A DNA stretch of 64,000 bases from Hemibagrus wyckioides (GCF_019097595.1 NC_080713.1:6466199-6530198); one strand, 5' to 3'. Shown: positions 46,295 through 58,009, counted from the first letter of the stretch. Notes: generated by a model from the sequence alone, not told the origin. Program-made: numbers and translations.

Positions 46295-48380
46295 CAATAC
46301 AAATTTTTTAAGTATTTTGCTGACTTTTCTTTTTTCTTCCATATCCGCTCAGAAACAGCAGGGTTAGATAAAGCTCTAAACAAGAGGTGAGCACTGACTT
46401 CATATTTTTCACAGTATACACTCAGCTTTTTTAGCCAAAAGAGTCCGCAGTCAATAACAGTGTGAGCTACTGATAGGAAAATGGCTGGTGAATCTTTGTG
46501 TAGGCTTGATAAGCCATCCTAATCCTCTCCAGCAGGTTTGGGGCTGTGTGCCGCTCCAGGTACCCATGAAGGGGCCAGATTAGGATTGAAAGGGATGATA
46601 ACAAAAAGCTGTGCACCGTCTATATTACTGACCACAGGCAAAAGTTCAGAGCACGTCATACACTTTCATTTGGAGGCTAGGCTATTTCTAACCTTTCGCT
46701 GCAGCGTTTCAGAAGCCCTCAGAGAGGAAGTTCTGCAAACATTATCTGACCTTTCGCACTATTAAAAAGTGCAGCTATGTTTTATGTTTTATGTCAGGAA
46801 CTTGGTTGTTATTGTGAATCTGTGAAAAGATTTTCAACCTCAGTAGGATCTTCCTGAGAATTAGGGGTGTATTTATTTATTTATTTATATATATGTATTT
46901 ATACAAATAACTTGTAAAAACTACTGGAACATGCTAAAAAATATTTTTTAAGCCTCGTCCTCATCTCAACTGTGGCTGAGAAAATCCTTTTTAGAAAGCT
47001 ATGAGCCATGCCAGCTTGCTTGTACATGCTTACATGGGCTACCTGTCAATCATTTTATAGACACGCCCTCAACAGCACTTCGCTCAGTCACAACTGCAGG
47101 CGAAGCCAGGTGCAGACGCTAAAACTGTAACAAACTTCATATCTGATAACTGAATATGATAATAAGGTGCTGAAACGCCGGTACTTATATAGGGTGCTAA
47201 TTAGAAGCACAGGTCTGAGTGATCACTGAGACATGAGAACATGTAATGTGCTGGGAAGGGGGAATGATGGGTAATGAAGTTTAGCGTCGATTCTGGCATG
47301 TCCTTCACACACACCAGTCTTCCCTCACACTGAATGTCATCATGAAAGAAAAGTTATAGCTGAAACCAAATAGACACTCGGAAAAACATAAACCGGAAAA
47401 AAAATCCCTCAAGCAAAGGCATTGAGAATAAAAAATAAATAAATAAATAAATAAATAAATAAAAACAGAATAAACATTGGCAGAGCTTCTTCATTTTATG
47501 ATGAAGCAATATATTACTGCTGAACAGGATGAAGCTGAACTTCATGATGTTTCATGACAATTCCACGATGATTCTCATGGATAGCTATGTAAATGCAATT
47601 TGTAGAAAGTTGTCCTGTTTAAATAACAAATCAAATCAATTAGATACTTGCCTTTGCTTGGACAGCCACACTGTTAAATGAATCTTCTGTAAAGCACCTT
47701 AAATATACAAACCTTAGATTAAGCAAATATATTATTAGAGAAATATGTATATTCACTTGATTCAGGGCAAATGATCTCATGGTAAATAAATCAGATCTAC
47801 AGTATTTAAGGTTTTCACATTAGCATGCTTGTTGTAAATAGAAATTAGAATTATTCTTATATTCTCACCACATGTTTTAAATGAATTAGGATTAATTTGA
47901 TCTGTTTCTGCTATTCGTTTTTTAGGTAAGCTGTCAATAATTAGGCAGTTGACCATTTCTTCAGCACTGTGGAAGCTGTTATTACTGAAGAAACCTTGAA
48001 CACGAAGGTAGTAAAAGTAATTTGTTGTACAATAAACCTTGAAACTAAAAAAAAGAAGAAGAAGAATAAAGAAAAAAAAATAATTGAGGTAAATCGTGTC
48101 CCTTCTGAGATTTTAGTTGCAGTATTTCCACCAAATTGAGTTTGGAACACATTCATCTGGAAGAACATGGAGTTTGGATCTTCATATTCTTTTGGATATT
48201 ATGAAGTGGATATGAGAATCGATTTTATGTGGGCATAAATGATATCATTGAAACGATGCTGTACTATGCCTAAGTATGTTTCAGATTCAGATCTACTGTA
48301 GATGATGACATTAGTTATGGCATGTCATAATATTATATTATAATATGTTAATCATCTGACAGACAGAAAAAGAATTCATC
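46295..48380. other. Mostly unique DNA with simple runs
   Basis: AAAT tetranucleotides at about 47430-47462 and an A-rich run near 48045-48080. A family H relic (ATGTAATGTGCTGG then GAATGATGGGTAATGAAG) may lie at 47230-47285. The part at 46430-46770 is complex and repeat-free. No gene recognised. Confidence 0.55.
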
Positions 48381-48384
48381 TATC

Positions 48385-48506
48385 TCTCCATCCATCCGTC
48401 CATTTTCTGTACTGCTGATCTTACACTGAGTCATGGGGAGCCTGGAGTCTATCCCAGGGGACTTAGAGCACTAGGTAGGGGCCAACCTAAACAGTGTGCC
48501 AACCAT

Positions 48507-48537
<31 letters not shown>

Positions 48538-48700
48538 TACGGACAATTAAGAGTTGCCAATCAGCCCACAAGACATTTCTTTGGGCTGCGAAATGAAATC
48601 CCCAAAGCATGGAAAGAACATTGCAAGCACCACACACTCACAGGATAAAGGCAGGAATCAAACCCCCAACCCCAGAGGCAAGTGTGTGCACCAAAAGAAT
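48385..48700 (-). repeat. SINE family C copy
   Basis: CCATCCATCCGTCCATTTTC, GTCATGGGGAGCCTGGAGTC, TATCCCAGGGGACTTAGAGC, an AC run at about 48508-48531, CTACGGACAATTAAGAGTTG, CCAATCAGCCCACAAGACAT and GGCAGGAATCAAACCCCCAA in the family order. Confidence 0.8.
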
Positions 48701-48704
48701 AACA

Positions 48705-49205
48705 ATATTGTAAAATTTCATCTTCGATTCCTTTCACTATCAGAATTAGCATGTGTGTTTGGGTTATGATGCACTCATGGTGCAATAAAACTGAAGAAAA
48801 GTACATTCTTTTAATCTGTTTAAAATGATTCTGAGCAGAGATTAGAAATATTACAGGAAATGAAAACCGTAAAAAAAAAATTTATGAGTAAAACAACCAC
48901 AAGTTATTCCTGGCTGAAAAATGCATAACTGGTTAATAGTGTTATTTTTCCATTCCAGTGTGCGTCAAAACAAGAACTTACATAAACTTTTTTTTTTTTT
49001 CAATAGGCCTAAATTCCAGTCTAGGTCCAGTATTGTCCATGTCCTCTGTGCCTGGCAACAGTGAGTTATGAAGTTAGTTATTCTCTGCTGTTGGGTTTTT
49101 GAAGACTTTGTGACATGGATAGCAGTGAAGAAAGTTAAAAATAATACAAATAAATAGACATTTCTGATAAAATGCAGTGTTTGGTTTATTTATACTTCTG
49201 CAGTA
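48705..49205. other. Unassigned DNA
   Basis: T and A runs near 48872-48881 and 48989-49000. No gene or repeat recognised. Confidence 0.55.
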
Positions 49206-49207
49206 TA

Positions 49208-50224
49208 CACTATATTGCCAAAAGTATTCGCTCACCTGCCTTGACTCGCATATGAACTTAAGTGACATCCCATTCCTAATCCATAGGGTTCAATATGACG
49301 TCGGTCCACCCTTTGCAGCTATAACAGCTTCAACTCTTCTGGGAAGGCTGTCCACAAGGTTTAGGAAGAGGAAGGGGCCAGCTCCAAACTGTTCCCACAA
49401 AGTTGGGAGCATGGAATTGTCCAAAATGTCTTGGTATGCTGAAGCATTCAGAGTTCCTTTCACTGGAACTAAGGGGCCAAGCCCAGCTCCTGAAAAACAA
49501 CCCCACACCATAATCCCCCCTCCACCAAACTTTACACTTGGCACAATGCAGTCAGACAAGTACCGTTCTCCTGGCAACCGCCAAACCCAGACTCGTCCAT
49601 CAGATTGCCAGATGGAGAAGCGCGATTCGTCACTCCAGAGAACGCGTCTCCACTGCTCTAGAGTCCAGTGGCGGCGTGCTTTACACCACTGCATCCGACG
49701 CTTTGCATTGCACTTGGTGATGTATGGCTTGGATGCAGCTGCTCGGCCATGGAAACCCATTCCATGAAGCTCTCTGCGCACTGTTCTTGAGCTAATCTGA
49801 AGGCCACATGAAGTTTGGAGGTCTGTAGCGATTGACTCTGCAGAAACTTGGCGACCTCTTCGCACTATGCGCCTCAGCAACCGCTGACCCCGCTCCGTCA
49901 GTTTACGTGGCCTACCACTTCGTGGCTGAGTTGCTGTCGTTCCCAAACACTTCCACGTTCTTATAATACAGCTGACAGTTGACTGTGGAATATTTAGGAG
50001 CGAGGAAATTTCACGACTGGATTTGTTGCACAGGTGGCATCCTATCACAGTTCCACGCTGGAATTCACTGAGCTCCTGAGAGCGACTCATTCTTTCACAA
50101 ATGTTTGTAAAAACAGTCTGCATGCCTAGGTGCTTGATTTTATACACCTGTGGCCATGGAAGTGATTGGAACACCTGATTCTGATTATTTGGATGGGTGA
50201 GAGAATACTTTTGGCAATATAGTG
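49208..50224 (-). mobile_element. Tc1-like transposon, internally deleted
   Basis: The left end CACTATATTGCCAAAAGTAT with TCGCTCACC and the right end GGTGAGAGAATACTTTTGG with CAATATAGTG form inverted repeats of about 30 bp with few mismatches. TA flanks at 49206-49207 and 50225-50226 are the expected target duplication. At 1017 bp the element is shorter than intact Tc1-like elements, and the missing part maps inside the transposase. It is the best-preserved transposon in the window. The ends are intact enough that it might be moved by a related enzyme supplied elsewhere (inference). Confidence 0.9.
49290..50090 (-). pseudogene. Tc1 transposase with internal in-frame deletion
   Basis: The likely start is the Met at 50088-50090 ([13 protein letters not shown]), the usual Tc1 N-terminus; an upstream Met at 50246 lies outside the element and is ignored. 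The product is about 266 residues. Residues 1-50 look like the first helix-turn-helix ([20 protein letters not shown]), GRPRKL at 59-64 is the basic linker, and a second helix-turn-helix follows at about 65-110. The first catalytic Asp is D154 in LWSDESRF, and the glycine box GGGG is at 189-192. After residue 242 the frame jumps from GPFLF to [14 protein letters not shown], so the region with the second Asp and the Glu is lost without a frameshift. It may bind DNA but cannot catalyse transposition (inference). Confidence 0.9.
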
Positions 50225-50231
50225 TATATAT

Positions 50232-50465
50232 GTGGTGGTAACTCAAGTGGTTAAGGCTCTGGGTCGTTGACCGGTAGCGAGAGGTTCAAGCTCCAGCACC
50301 CCCAAGCTGCCACCTTTGGGCCCTTGCGCAAGGCCCCCAACCCACCCTGCTCCAGGGGTGCTGCATCATGGCTGACCCTGAACTCTGACCCCAACCCTTA
50401 AGGATGGGATATGTGAAGAAAGAATTTCATTGTGCAGTAATGTATATCTGATAAATAAAGACAAC
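50232..50465 (+). repeat. tRNA-derived SINE, family A, fullest copy
   Basis: A-box region TGGTAACTCAAGTGGTTAAG, B-box GGTTCAAGCTCC, then GGGCCCTTGCGCAAGGCCCC, CTGCTCCAGGGGTGCTGC, ATCATGGCTGACCCTGAAC, GGGATATGTGAAGAAAG, AATTTCATTGTGCAGTAATG and GATAAATAAAGACAAC. It starts only a few bases after the Tc1 element ends. The internal Pol III promoter is the best preserved in the window. Confidence 0.85.
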
Positions 50466-50469
50466 TTAT

Positions 50470-51100
50470 ACATGTTTCTTGAAGGCTATCGTACGCAAGA
50501 TTGTTATTTTCTTTCATTCTCACTGCTTTCTGGGTAAAGACAGGGGCATGGGAATGAAGCAGGGATGTAAAAAAAATCTATTATATGTTAATAAAAATAA
50601 ATTGTTTCTAATCTCTGATTTTGAGAGGAAAATTTGATCTTTAAGAAAAAGAAATGCCTTCAATGTGACCTCAAGTTCTCTAACAAGAACTTTAAGAAAA
50701 ACATGAGTTATTTGATTTTATATTATTTTGATTATTATCTGATTATTATCCATGGGATTGTTTCGGAATGACAGGCTATTAGGAGATTCTGAGCAAATTT
50801 GCTGCCGTCCCAAACTCTTTGTCTCACTGTCTATTTAATAATTATACTCGCAACGCTTTTTGTCGAGAGGAAATCATTACAAACTCGTTAAAAACACAAG
50901 CGGTGCAATTAAAAAGTTAAATGTGCTGACTGCTTGTCATCGTTATGGCAACCTTGATACTAAACCCTGCACGTGTATAACTGCTATTGATCAGACTATT
51001 GAACGTGAATAGAAATGAAGATTGGATACATATAAAGAACTCATTTGGAATCTACAATCAGAGTGAATTTGTGAGTCAAGAGTTTATTGTCATATGTAGA
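50470..51100. other. Mostly unique DNA, no gene recognised
   Basis: No repeat recognised; part of 50800-50980 is complex with TTTAATAATTATACTCG and GCAATTAAAAAGTTAAATG. No coding domain. Confidence 0.5.
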
Positions 51101-51104
51101 AGAA

Positions 51105-51310
51105 ACACTCACCGCCATGGCCTGGGTTTGGCAGCGAACCAACCCAGCCACTGAGGGGTTAACTCTTGGTCCCAAGTCTGGATAAAATGTGAGGTTTGTG
51201 TCAGAAAGGGCTTCCAGTGGCAAATTAAAATATATGGATCGGATCATCCACTGTGGTGACCGTGCACAGGAACAGGGAACACAACAACAACAACAACAAC
51301 AACAACAGAA
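51105..51310 (+). repeat. SINE family D with (CAA)n tail
   Basis: CATGGCCTGGGTTTGGCAGC, AGGGGTTAACTCTTGGTCCC, AAGTCTGGATAAAATGTGAG, GTCAGAAAGGGCTTCC, CACTGTGGTGACCGTGCAC, GGAACAGGGAACACAACAAC and a CAA run to about 51306. Matches the minus-strand copy at 27205-27440. Confidence 0.7.
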
Positions 51311-51314
51311 AACA

Positions 51315-54145
51315 AGCCGGAACGGAAAAAAAAAACGAGACACAATACAATGAAATTCTTACTCTGAGACTTTTCCAGCAATCTCTGATGATATCATTTA
51401 AACGGTCCAGAAGACACAAAAAACCTAAATTACAAATAATGCAAGAAGGATGGAGGAGGGAAAAACAACATACATTTGCAAGAAAAAGTGTGCAATGTAA
51501 ATATTATGTAAACAGTTGCGTAGGAAGGATGAGGTAAAGCTCAGCACGTCTCAAAATCAGAGGGCAAACTCTGTCTGGGGATGAGTTGGATAAGAATCAG
51601 ACAAATTTGAGAAAATCCTTATATGGAAATATAACCATTGTGACTTTTAAGTAGTAATATATGCTGATAATAGTGAGAATTTTTGTAATAAATTTAATTG
51701 AAGGAAACCGTTGAAGCACAGGGAGAACATTATCCAGGTCATGCATCATTAAAACTTGGCTTTATAAGTATGGATAAGTAGTTATAAAAATTAAGCAGTC
51801 TCCTTGGCAAAACATTTAACACTCATCGAGTGGAACAAAGTGGAAGGCTGTAAGTCTTTATCCTTGCTGCTGTTAGGCATGTAACTATCTACACTGCATC
51901 ACTGCTTCTACTGATGTTCTCGAGCAAACTCCTGATCACCAGTCACTTGCCCGAGCAGGTCAAATGTTCTTCACTTAAAAGAACTTCTAATCTCTTCCGT
52001 GACATACAGATGCATGATGGGCAATGGTGCATGAGCGGATAACACCGCTGCTTTGTCGAGCGCAGACAGCCGAGGAACATGTTTACAAATACGACAAAGC
52101 ACAAGTGCGTATTATATTCGTAAAAAAAAAAAAAAAAAGAAAGAAAAATCGTCTGTCCAATAAAGTTATTAATACTTGACCTTTAAAAAGGGTTTACACT
52201 CGAGTGGGTTTAAAATGAGCACCGCCGCACCAGGACGACCGACTTGCCACAGGGCGCTGAAGTAATGCTGATTCTCTGAAAGTAATATTGAAAATAATAT
52301 TGCAGTCTTGCAGGTTTTTTTTTCCCCACTTAGTCCATCTGATTCTGCATTCCCTGCACAACCTGTTAATCAGAACAACCGGCATTTACGGCTCCCAGAG
52401 CCACCTTTTCACGGTGTAACAACTTGGGGGGGAAAAAACGTAAAAATGAGCTCATGTGCTCTAAAAAATGAGGCGTATTATTTCCTCCCTCCTTTAGCAG
52501 TCATCTAAACACTTCTACTCATCCCAGTAAAGCTGGAATACACAGTGACAGGTTCATTCAGGCTTCTGTTTATGTCTTGGATGGAGGATTGAAGCAAGCT
52601 GAGAGAGATTAATTCTCTTGACATGGGAACTCATCAGGGAGTATAATTGGATGTCTTGCTGTAATTCTCATATACAGGTTACGGCGCTCTCAGCTGCCTG
52701 CATTACCAGCGATTGAATGTCTGCAAATCCTGCACGGACTAGACGGCAGGAAAAAAAAAAAAAAAAAGAGAAAAGATAAATGTACTTGCATTGGATTTGA
52801 ATTGAGGCTCTTAACTGCAAAGTAGCAGGCTGGAGGTAAAACTAACTCAGTATACTGGTATATAGATTACATCCATATGAGTGAGGAATAAATAAACAGG
52901 GTGTGCTGTTATTAGGAAAATAATCAATGACCGGATGGCGTGACTTCCTGTTTCCAGAACAATCGAATTGACTTTTATTCTTCTTATACCATAGCAATTT
53001 GCCAATAATTATGATTTTTAATATGTATTAACAAATGGTAGTTCTTATCCATTTCTAGTTACATTTGAACTTTGAAGGAAGTCTGCTTTTTTCTGTGATT
53101 GTCATGTCAAGACTTTCTGGACCAGAAAAAAACAAAACAAAAAAAACCTGTTGTATAATAGACAACGGCACAAGTGTGCACTCTCTACAGTATATTTTAA
53201 CCCAATGGCTACCTCAGACACACAATAACTCTTCCTTTTGTAATGGGGCACCATTACTTTTGTCCTAATTGAATAGCGAGTCTTATTTGTCCTCGTTTCT
53301 CAATTTGGATTGCTTTCTTTCAAGGATCTTTCAAGGGTAATTGGATAACAACTCTGAACCCTAAACTGTTCGTCATGTTACAGAGAACACAAAAGGAAGA
53401 CTGAAAACTTTCCCATGAAGAAAAACATGACACAGGAGTGTCCTTTGCTAAATATTAAAAAAAGATTTTAAGTAATATCATTTTCTTTCTTAAATATCAG
53501 TACTGCGTGACGATTACACAAGCCGCTGTGAATTAGCTGTTACTATAGAAACGCTAACATATTAATACAAGTGTATTAATAAAAATTAATCCCATTTAAG
53601 AACACCACCATGGTATGAAAACAAGCATATATTTATAAATAATCATTCATATACAAACATAACAAACATGAAACGGATAAAAGGAAAGAAAACCGAGAGC
53701 GAGTGCATCGTCTCACTCTTCCTTCCTTCCAGCCTGTGTGAAAAATGACACCACAAAATGACACCCGGCTCGGTTTTTTGCAGAGATGAGTTGGCAGTGA
53801 CATGTTGTCAGTTTGAGTGTGATGACAGCGAAGGTTGAGCGGCGGATTTGCGATGCCCTTGCGTGCCGGTGTCTATCACTGGTGTAGCTCGAGCTTCACC
53901 GGGCCTGAATGCTTTCCCAATGCTCTGAATCATACAGAAAATACAGCAATGAAAACAAGATGTGGGATCAATTGGATGATAGCCTAGCAGCATCGTTTAA
54001 CTGTATCGATCAGAGTGTATAGGATGGCAGCCTGTCCAGTTAAGGGCTTTGAAGAGCAAGTCCTTCCATTGTGTACACTTAATGGTCTACAGGCTTCCTC
54101 ATAGCAGGAGTGTAAACATGGAGGTGATGGACTAACAATGCCTTG
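51315..54145. other. Mostly unique DNA, no gene recognised
   Basis: A runs lie near 52122-52138 and 52750-52767. The stretch 52535-52745 is complex and repeat-free (TTAATTCTCTTGACATGG; TACAGGTTACGGCGCTCTC). Another such stretch is 53270-53400. The frames at 52194-52508 and 53808-54184 have no known domain. Confidence 0.55.
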
Positions 54146-54149
54146 CATA

Positions 54150-54268
54150 CAGTAAGTATTCACCCCCCCCTTCCTGACACACACTTAAAACCTTTCCACA
54201 GTTTATTGTGTTACTACCTGGTATTAAGCTGAAATGGACTTAACTGGGATTTTTACTATTGGTTTACA
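54150..54268. mobile_element. Tc1-like left-end fragment
   Basis: Starts CAGTAAGTATTCACCCCCCC and continues TTTCCACAGTTTATTGTG and GGGATTTTTACTATTGG. A related start (GCATAAGTATTCACCCCCTT) is at 56480. Such sequences are terminal regions of fish Tc1 families, by memory. It joins directly to a different Tc1 remnant at about 54272. Confidence 0.5.
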
Positions 54269-54271
54269 CAA

Positions 54272-54758
54272 CAGGTAAGTCGAAGGAGGTAGTGTGATGC
54301 TCTAGGAAATGTTCTGCAGGGAAACCTTGGGTCCTGGCAGTCATGTGATTGTTAATTTGACACATCCTACTAACTAATCACTGTCATTCACCAAGTACAC
54401 CCCTTCATGGCAACGGTATTCCCTTATGAGAGTGGTTTCATTCAGCAGGATAATGCTTCCTGCAACACTTTTTGCAAAATTTGACATGACGGAGAGTTCA
54501 CTTGGCTTCCAAATTCCCCAGATCTCAATCCAATCAAGCATCTGTTGGATGTGCTGGACAAACAAGTTTGATCCATGGAGGCACCAACTCACAACTTACA
54601 AGATTTAAAGGATCTGCTGCTAACGTCTTGGCACCAGATACAACAGCCCACCTTCAGAGATTTCATGGTGATGGATCAGAGCTGTTTCTGTGGCACAAGA
54701 GAAACCTATACAATATCAGACAGGTGGTTTTAATGTTATGGCTGATCAGTGTATAAAT
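54272..54758 (+). pseudogene. Tc1 transposase C-terminal remnant, catalytic Glu replaced
   Basis: Encodes FIQQDNASC (second catalytic Asp) and, after a stretch with stops, WLPNSPDLNPIKHLLDVLDK. In this family the residue after NPI is the catalytic Glu; here the codon at 54536-54538 is AAG (Lys). Then SMEAPTHNLQDLKDLLLTSW follows in frame after a stop. The right terminal repeat GGTGGTTTTAATGTTATGG then CTGATCAGTGTATA closes the element at about 54756. The 5' half is missing. The window-end fragment at 63665-64000 belongs to the same family and holds the opposite half. Confidence 0.85.
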
Positions 54759-55096
54759 AGTAAATGCACACAAAACAATCACTCAGTGCAAAGTACTGAT
54801 AGGCCCTGAAACATTCACCTGACCTGATCCCAAGCCTTGTTTCGCAGTGCGAGTTTATCGAGTTATTGATCCTGTTTTGTACCCTGATTTGTTCCCGACC
54901 ACAAGCTCTCTCTGCCACCTGACATAAAACTGTTCGCAGGTTCTGGTACATAAGAAATGTGACATTCACAAGAATCCAATGGCACAAAAAATAAATAAAT
55001 AAATAAATAAATAAATACAATGAAAAGAGAGCTGCTGAATGTACCTATTAAGAATCATCATGTTTCAAATTTAATCCCCAGGCATCAAGTTGTATA

Positions 55097-55674
55097 CAGT
55101 GGAACCTTGGCATACAAATTTAATTCGTTCTGGAGGCGAGTTCTTAGGGTGAAAATTTGTATTGCGAAATCAATTTTCCCATGAGAAATAATGTAAATGC
55201 AGATTCCAGCCACCTAAAAATATGAACAATATTTCCAATACGAAGCTTATGTAAACTGTATGGCTGCTTACAAAGAACTGACCAAGCATTCCCTATAAGG
55301 GGTCCTCACAGGAAATCGTGCCACCAAGCTTGGGCTAAAAATAGAACAGATCACCCACGCCACCGATCTGTCAACAAAAAAACGCACGAAAAATCACATA
55401 GCTTGGGTAGCGTGGGTTGACTCTTTCCAAACATCTTTAGCTGACCGACAAGAAATCTTAAAATTTGTAAACTTGCTTTCGTTGGCTTCGCTTGGCTTTT
55501 CACTGACAAAAACAAGTTTTGAACGGCTCCCGGACGTAGCCGCAACTTAGCCGACATTCGATTCAGTTCATTTGTATGCCAAAAATGCTTCAGATGTCGA
55601 TGCAAATTTATGTAACTTATTTATGTAAGGTGAAAATATGTAACGAAGGGCATTCGTATGCCGGGGTTCCACTA
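55097..55674. mobile_element. Non-autonomous TIR element (MITE-like)
   Basis: The left end CAGTGGAACCTTGGCATACA and the right end CATTCGTATGCCGGGGTTCC then ACTA are inverted repeats of about 25 bp with a few differences. TA sits outside the left end (55095-55096) and outside or at the right end (about 55673-55676), suggesting a TA-inserting (Tc1/mariner-type) element. Sub-terminal parts also mirror each other (GCGAAATCAATTTTCCC with AGGTGAAAATATGTAACG). No transposase frame is present in 578 bp. Confidence 0.75.
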
Positions 55675-55679
55675 TATTT

Positions 55680-56475
55680 GATGATGAGTTACTGCAAACT
55701 TATATATATGACTTACAGTGGCATATTTACTGTATTTATTTCAATAGCACCCCATTACAGAAGAGTTAGTGTGTGTCTGTCAGAAACACAGACTTAAAAC
55801 ATATAGAGTGAATACTTGCACAGTTGTCTATTACACACCAGTTATTTCTGGTCCAGTAATTTGACTGGACAAACAGTGTTCCAAGAGTGACTATATATTT
55901 TGTGTAAGAGCACGGCTGCATTTCTGCCTTGTGTGTATCACCACTTGTCAGTGTTCACAATGTAAAGTTCTAGCAATAGTTTTTACCCTGGAACAGTTAC
56001 TACACATACTACAAGCTCAGTCACGCATGCATGACATGTTTTATCCAGCTGTGGCTTATTTGATAACTACAGTATATAACAAGAACAAATATGATTTTTG
56101 GCCATATTTTGATTCATATTTATGAAACGTAATAAAAGCAATATGATGATGTTGTTCTGAATATCAGCACGGCTGTGATTAGACCGTAGGCAGAATTCAA
56201 TATTACTGCATTCTGGCTCATGTGATATTGTTTAATTGTACAATATGTGCCATTCAAAATGTCACATAACAACCTGTCTGTATGAGTAGAACAGACAGCA
56301 CTACATAAAAAATGTATTCCATTAGTACTGGTTCATGCACTTGTGTTTACAGTGTTTTGCTGGGAGCTTTACACATTTTATTGCATTTGTCTAAATATGA
56401 CAAGAATTTTTAATTTGCTAACAGCGTATAAATTAGGCATAATATTTGAAGGTGTGAATATATATATAAAAATGG
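55680..56475. other. Unassigned DNA, no gene recognised
   Basis: AT-rich, non-repetitive. Short frames only. Confidence 0.55.
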
Positions 56476-56479
56476 TTGC

Positions 56480-56555
56480 ATAAGTATTCACCCCCTTGGG
56501 TCAGTTATTGGTAGATTTAGATGCAATAAAATCTTCTTCTGGGAGTCATCTGAGA

Positions 56556-56600
<45 letters not shown>

Positions 56601-56650
56601 CTTTCTCTCTGTCTCTCTCCCTTTCTCTCTTTCTCGCTATCTCTCTCCCT

Positions 56651-56694
<44 letters not shown>

Positions 56695-56870
56695 GAATCC
56701 AGATATTTCTGCCCATTCTTCTTTATCAAAATTATGCAAGGCACTGTTTTTTTTGGAAGAAGTGCAAACAAACAAAATTTTCACACCTACCTGCCAGCTT
56801 TGATGGAATATCAACAGCGCTGCCCTGCAGGAACATATAATACAGGTACCTCTGTGGAGAACCTGGTAGC
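56480..56870. mobile_element. Tc1-like remnant split by a (CT)n expansion
   Basis: Left end GCATAAGTATTCACCCCCTT; inner part GATATTTCTGCCCATTCTTC then TTTATCAAAATTATGCAAGG, typical of the antisense transposase start region in fish Tc1 families by memory. About 130 bp of CT-rich low complexity (56557-56691) lies between them. No transposase frame survives; the frame through the CT array is spurious. Confidence 0.5.
56557..56691. repeat. (CT)n microsatellite, interrupted
   Basis: Two CT runs (about 56557-56597 and 56658-56691) with variant CTTT and CCCT units between. Confidence 0.95.
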
Positions 56871-57366
56871 AGTAATAAATAATGATTCACACATCTAGGG
56901 GAGAGAGTGAGCGCTTGGAGGAAAACTCTGATCGAAAGCAACAGACAGACTTATTAATGTTTTTCCAATGCTCTCAGACTATGAGAGTGAAGTAATACGT
57001 GTCAGAATGTAGGCGACTAAACTGTGTTCACTTGCTTCAGCCGGCACTGAGTAAGGAGAAGTAAAGTGAGGATGTGTGGGTGTGCACTTCCTTATCCACT
57101 CACCGTACACTCGGAAGAATTCCTTGCTAGTATCCAGTTCTTACTCTCACATTTAATTCCCGTTTGTGTTTAATATGTATAGTTGTTGTATTTTTTTTTT
57201 CTCTTTGCTTTCCTTTTTTTTTTTTTTGATGCAAATGTATGCCAGAAGTATATGCATATTCATCAGGTGCAATACGATTACTAACAAGACAATCAATGAG
57301 AGGGAGAGAGAGAAAAAATATTACACATGAAAAAAATTCTAGCATATGTCATGGGATGAGATGGTT

Positions 57367-57420
57367 GGTTATTTATTTATTTATTTGTTTGTTTGTTTAT
57401 TTGTTTATTTATTTATTTAT
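57367..57420. repeat. (TTTA/TTTG)n microsatellite
   Basis: Tetranucleotide array with mixed TTTA and TTTG units. Confidence 0.9.
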
Positions 57421-57688
57421 CAGACATGTACCAAGCAACACTAAGAAAACAGTATAGCAAAAGTCAGGTACTGTGATCACTACATTTTTTTCTTTTCTTC
57501 CCTGAAGATCATGAGAAGAAAAAGAGTTCCCCTTTCATTTTTTTTTAAATGCTTTTGAGATATTGGCTGTTGAGGTCACTTTGAAGCTACAACCTTGTTA
57601 AAACGTAAATCATTAGAACGTCCTCAGTGTCCTCATTCCATGAGCACTGAGGATAAACGCCGCCATTGTGAACAACTGGAAGAAGAGA

Positions 57689-57689
<1 letters not shown>

Positions 57690-57745
<56 letters not shown>

Positions 57746-57816
57746 TTTTTTATTTATTTATTTATTTATTTATTTATTTTCTTAATAGCTAGAAGGATAT
57801 TTTATTTTCTTTAATG

Positions 57817-57903
<87 letters not shown>

Positions 57904-57990
57904 CATTTCTTTTTATTATTAATATTATTATCGTTATTATTATTGTTATTATTATTATTATTTTTATTTATTTATGTATTTATTTATTTA
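57690..57990. repeat. Compound microsatellite hub: (GA)n, (TTTA)n, (AT)n, (TTA)n
   Basis: GA run about 57690-57740, TTTA run about 57747-57779, an AT run of about 80 bases at 57820-57901, and TTA/TTTA units at about 57914-57990. Four different motifs lie within 300 bp. The long AT tract is self-complementary. Confidence 0.95.
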
Positions 57991-58009
57991 AATAACACAG
58001 TCATGGAAT

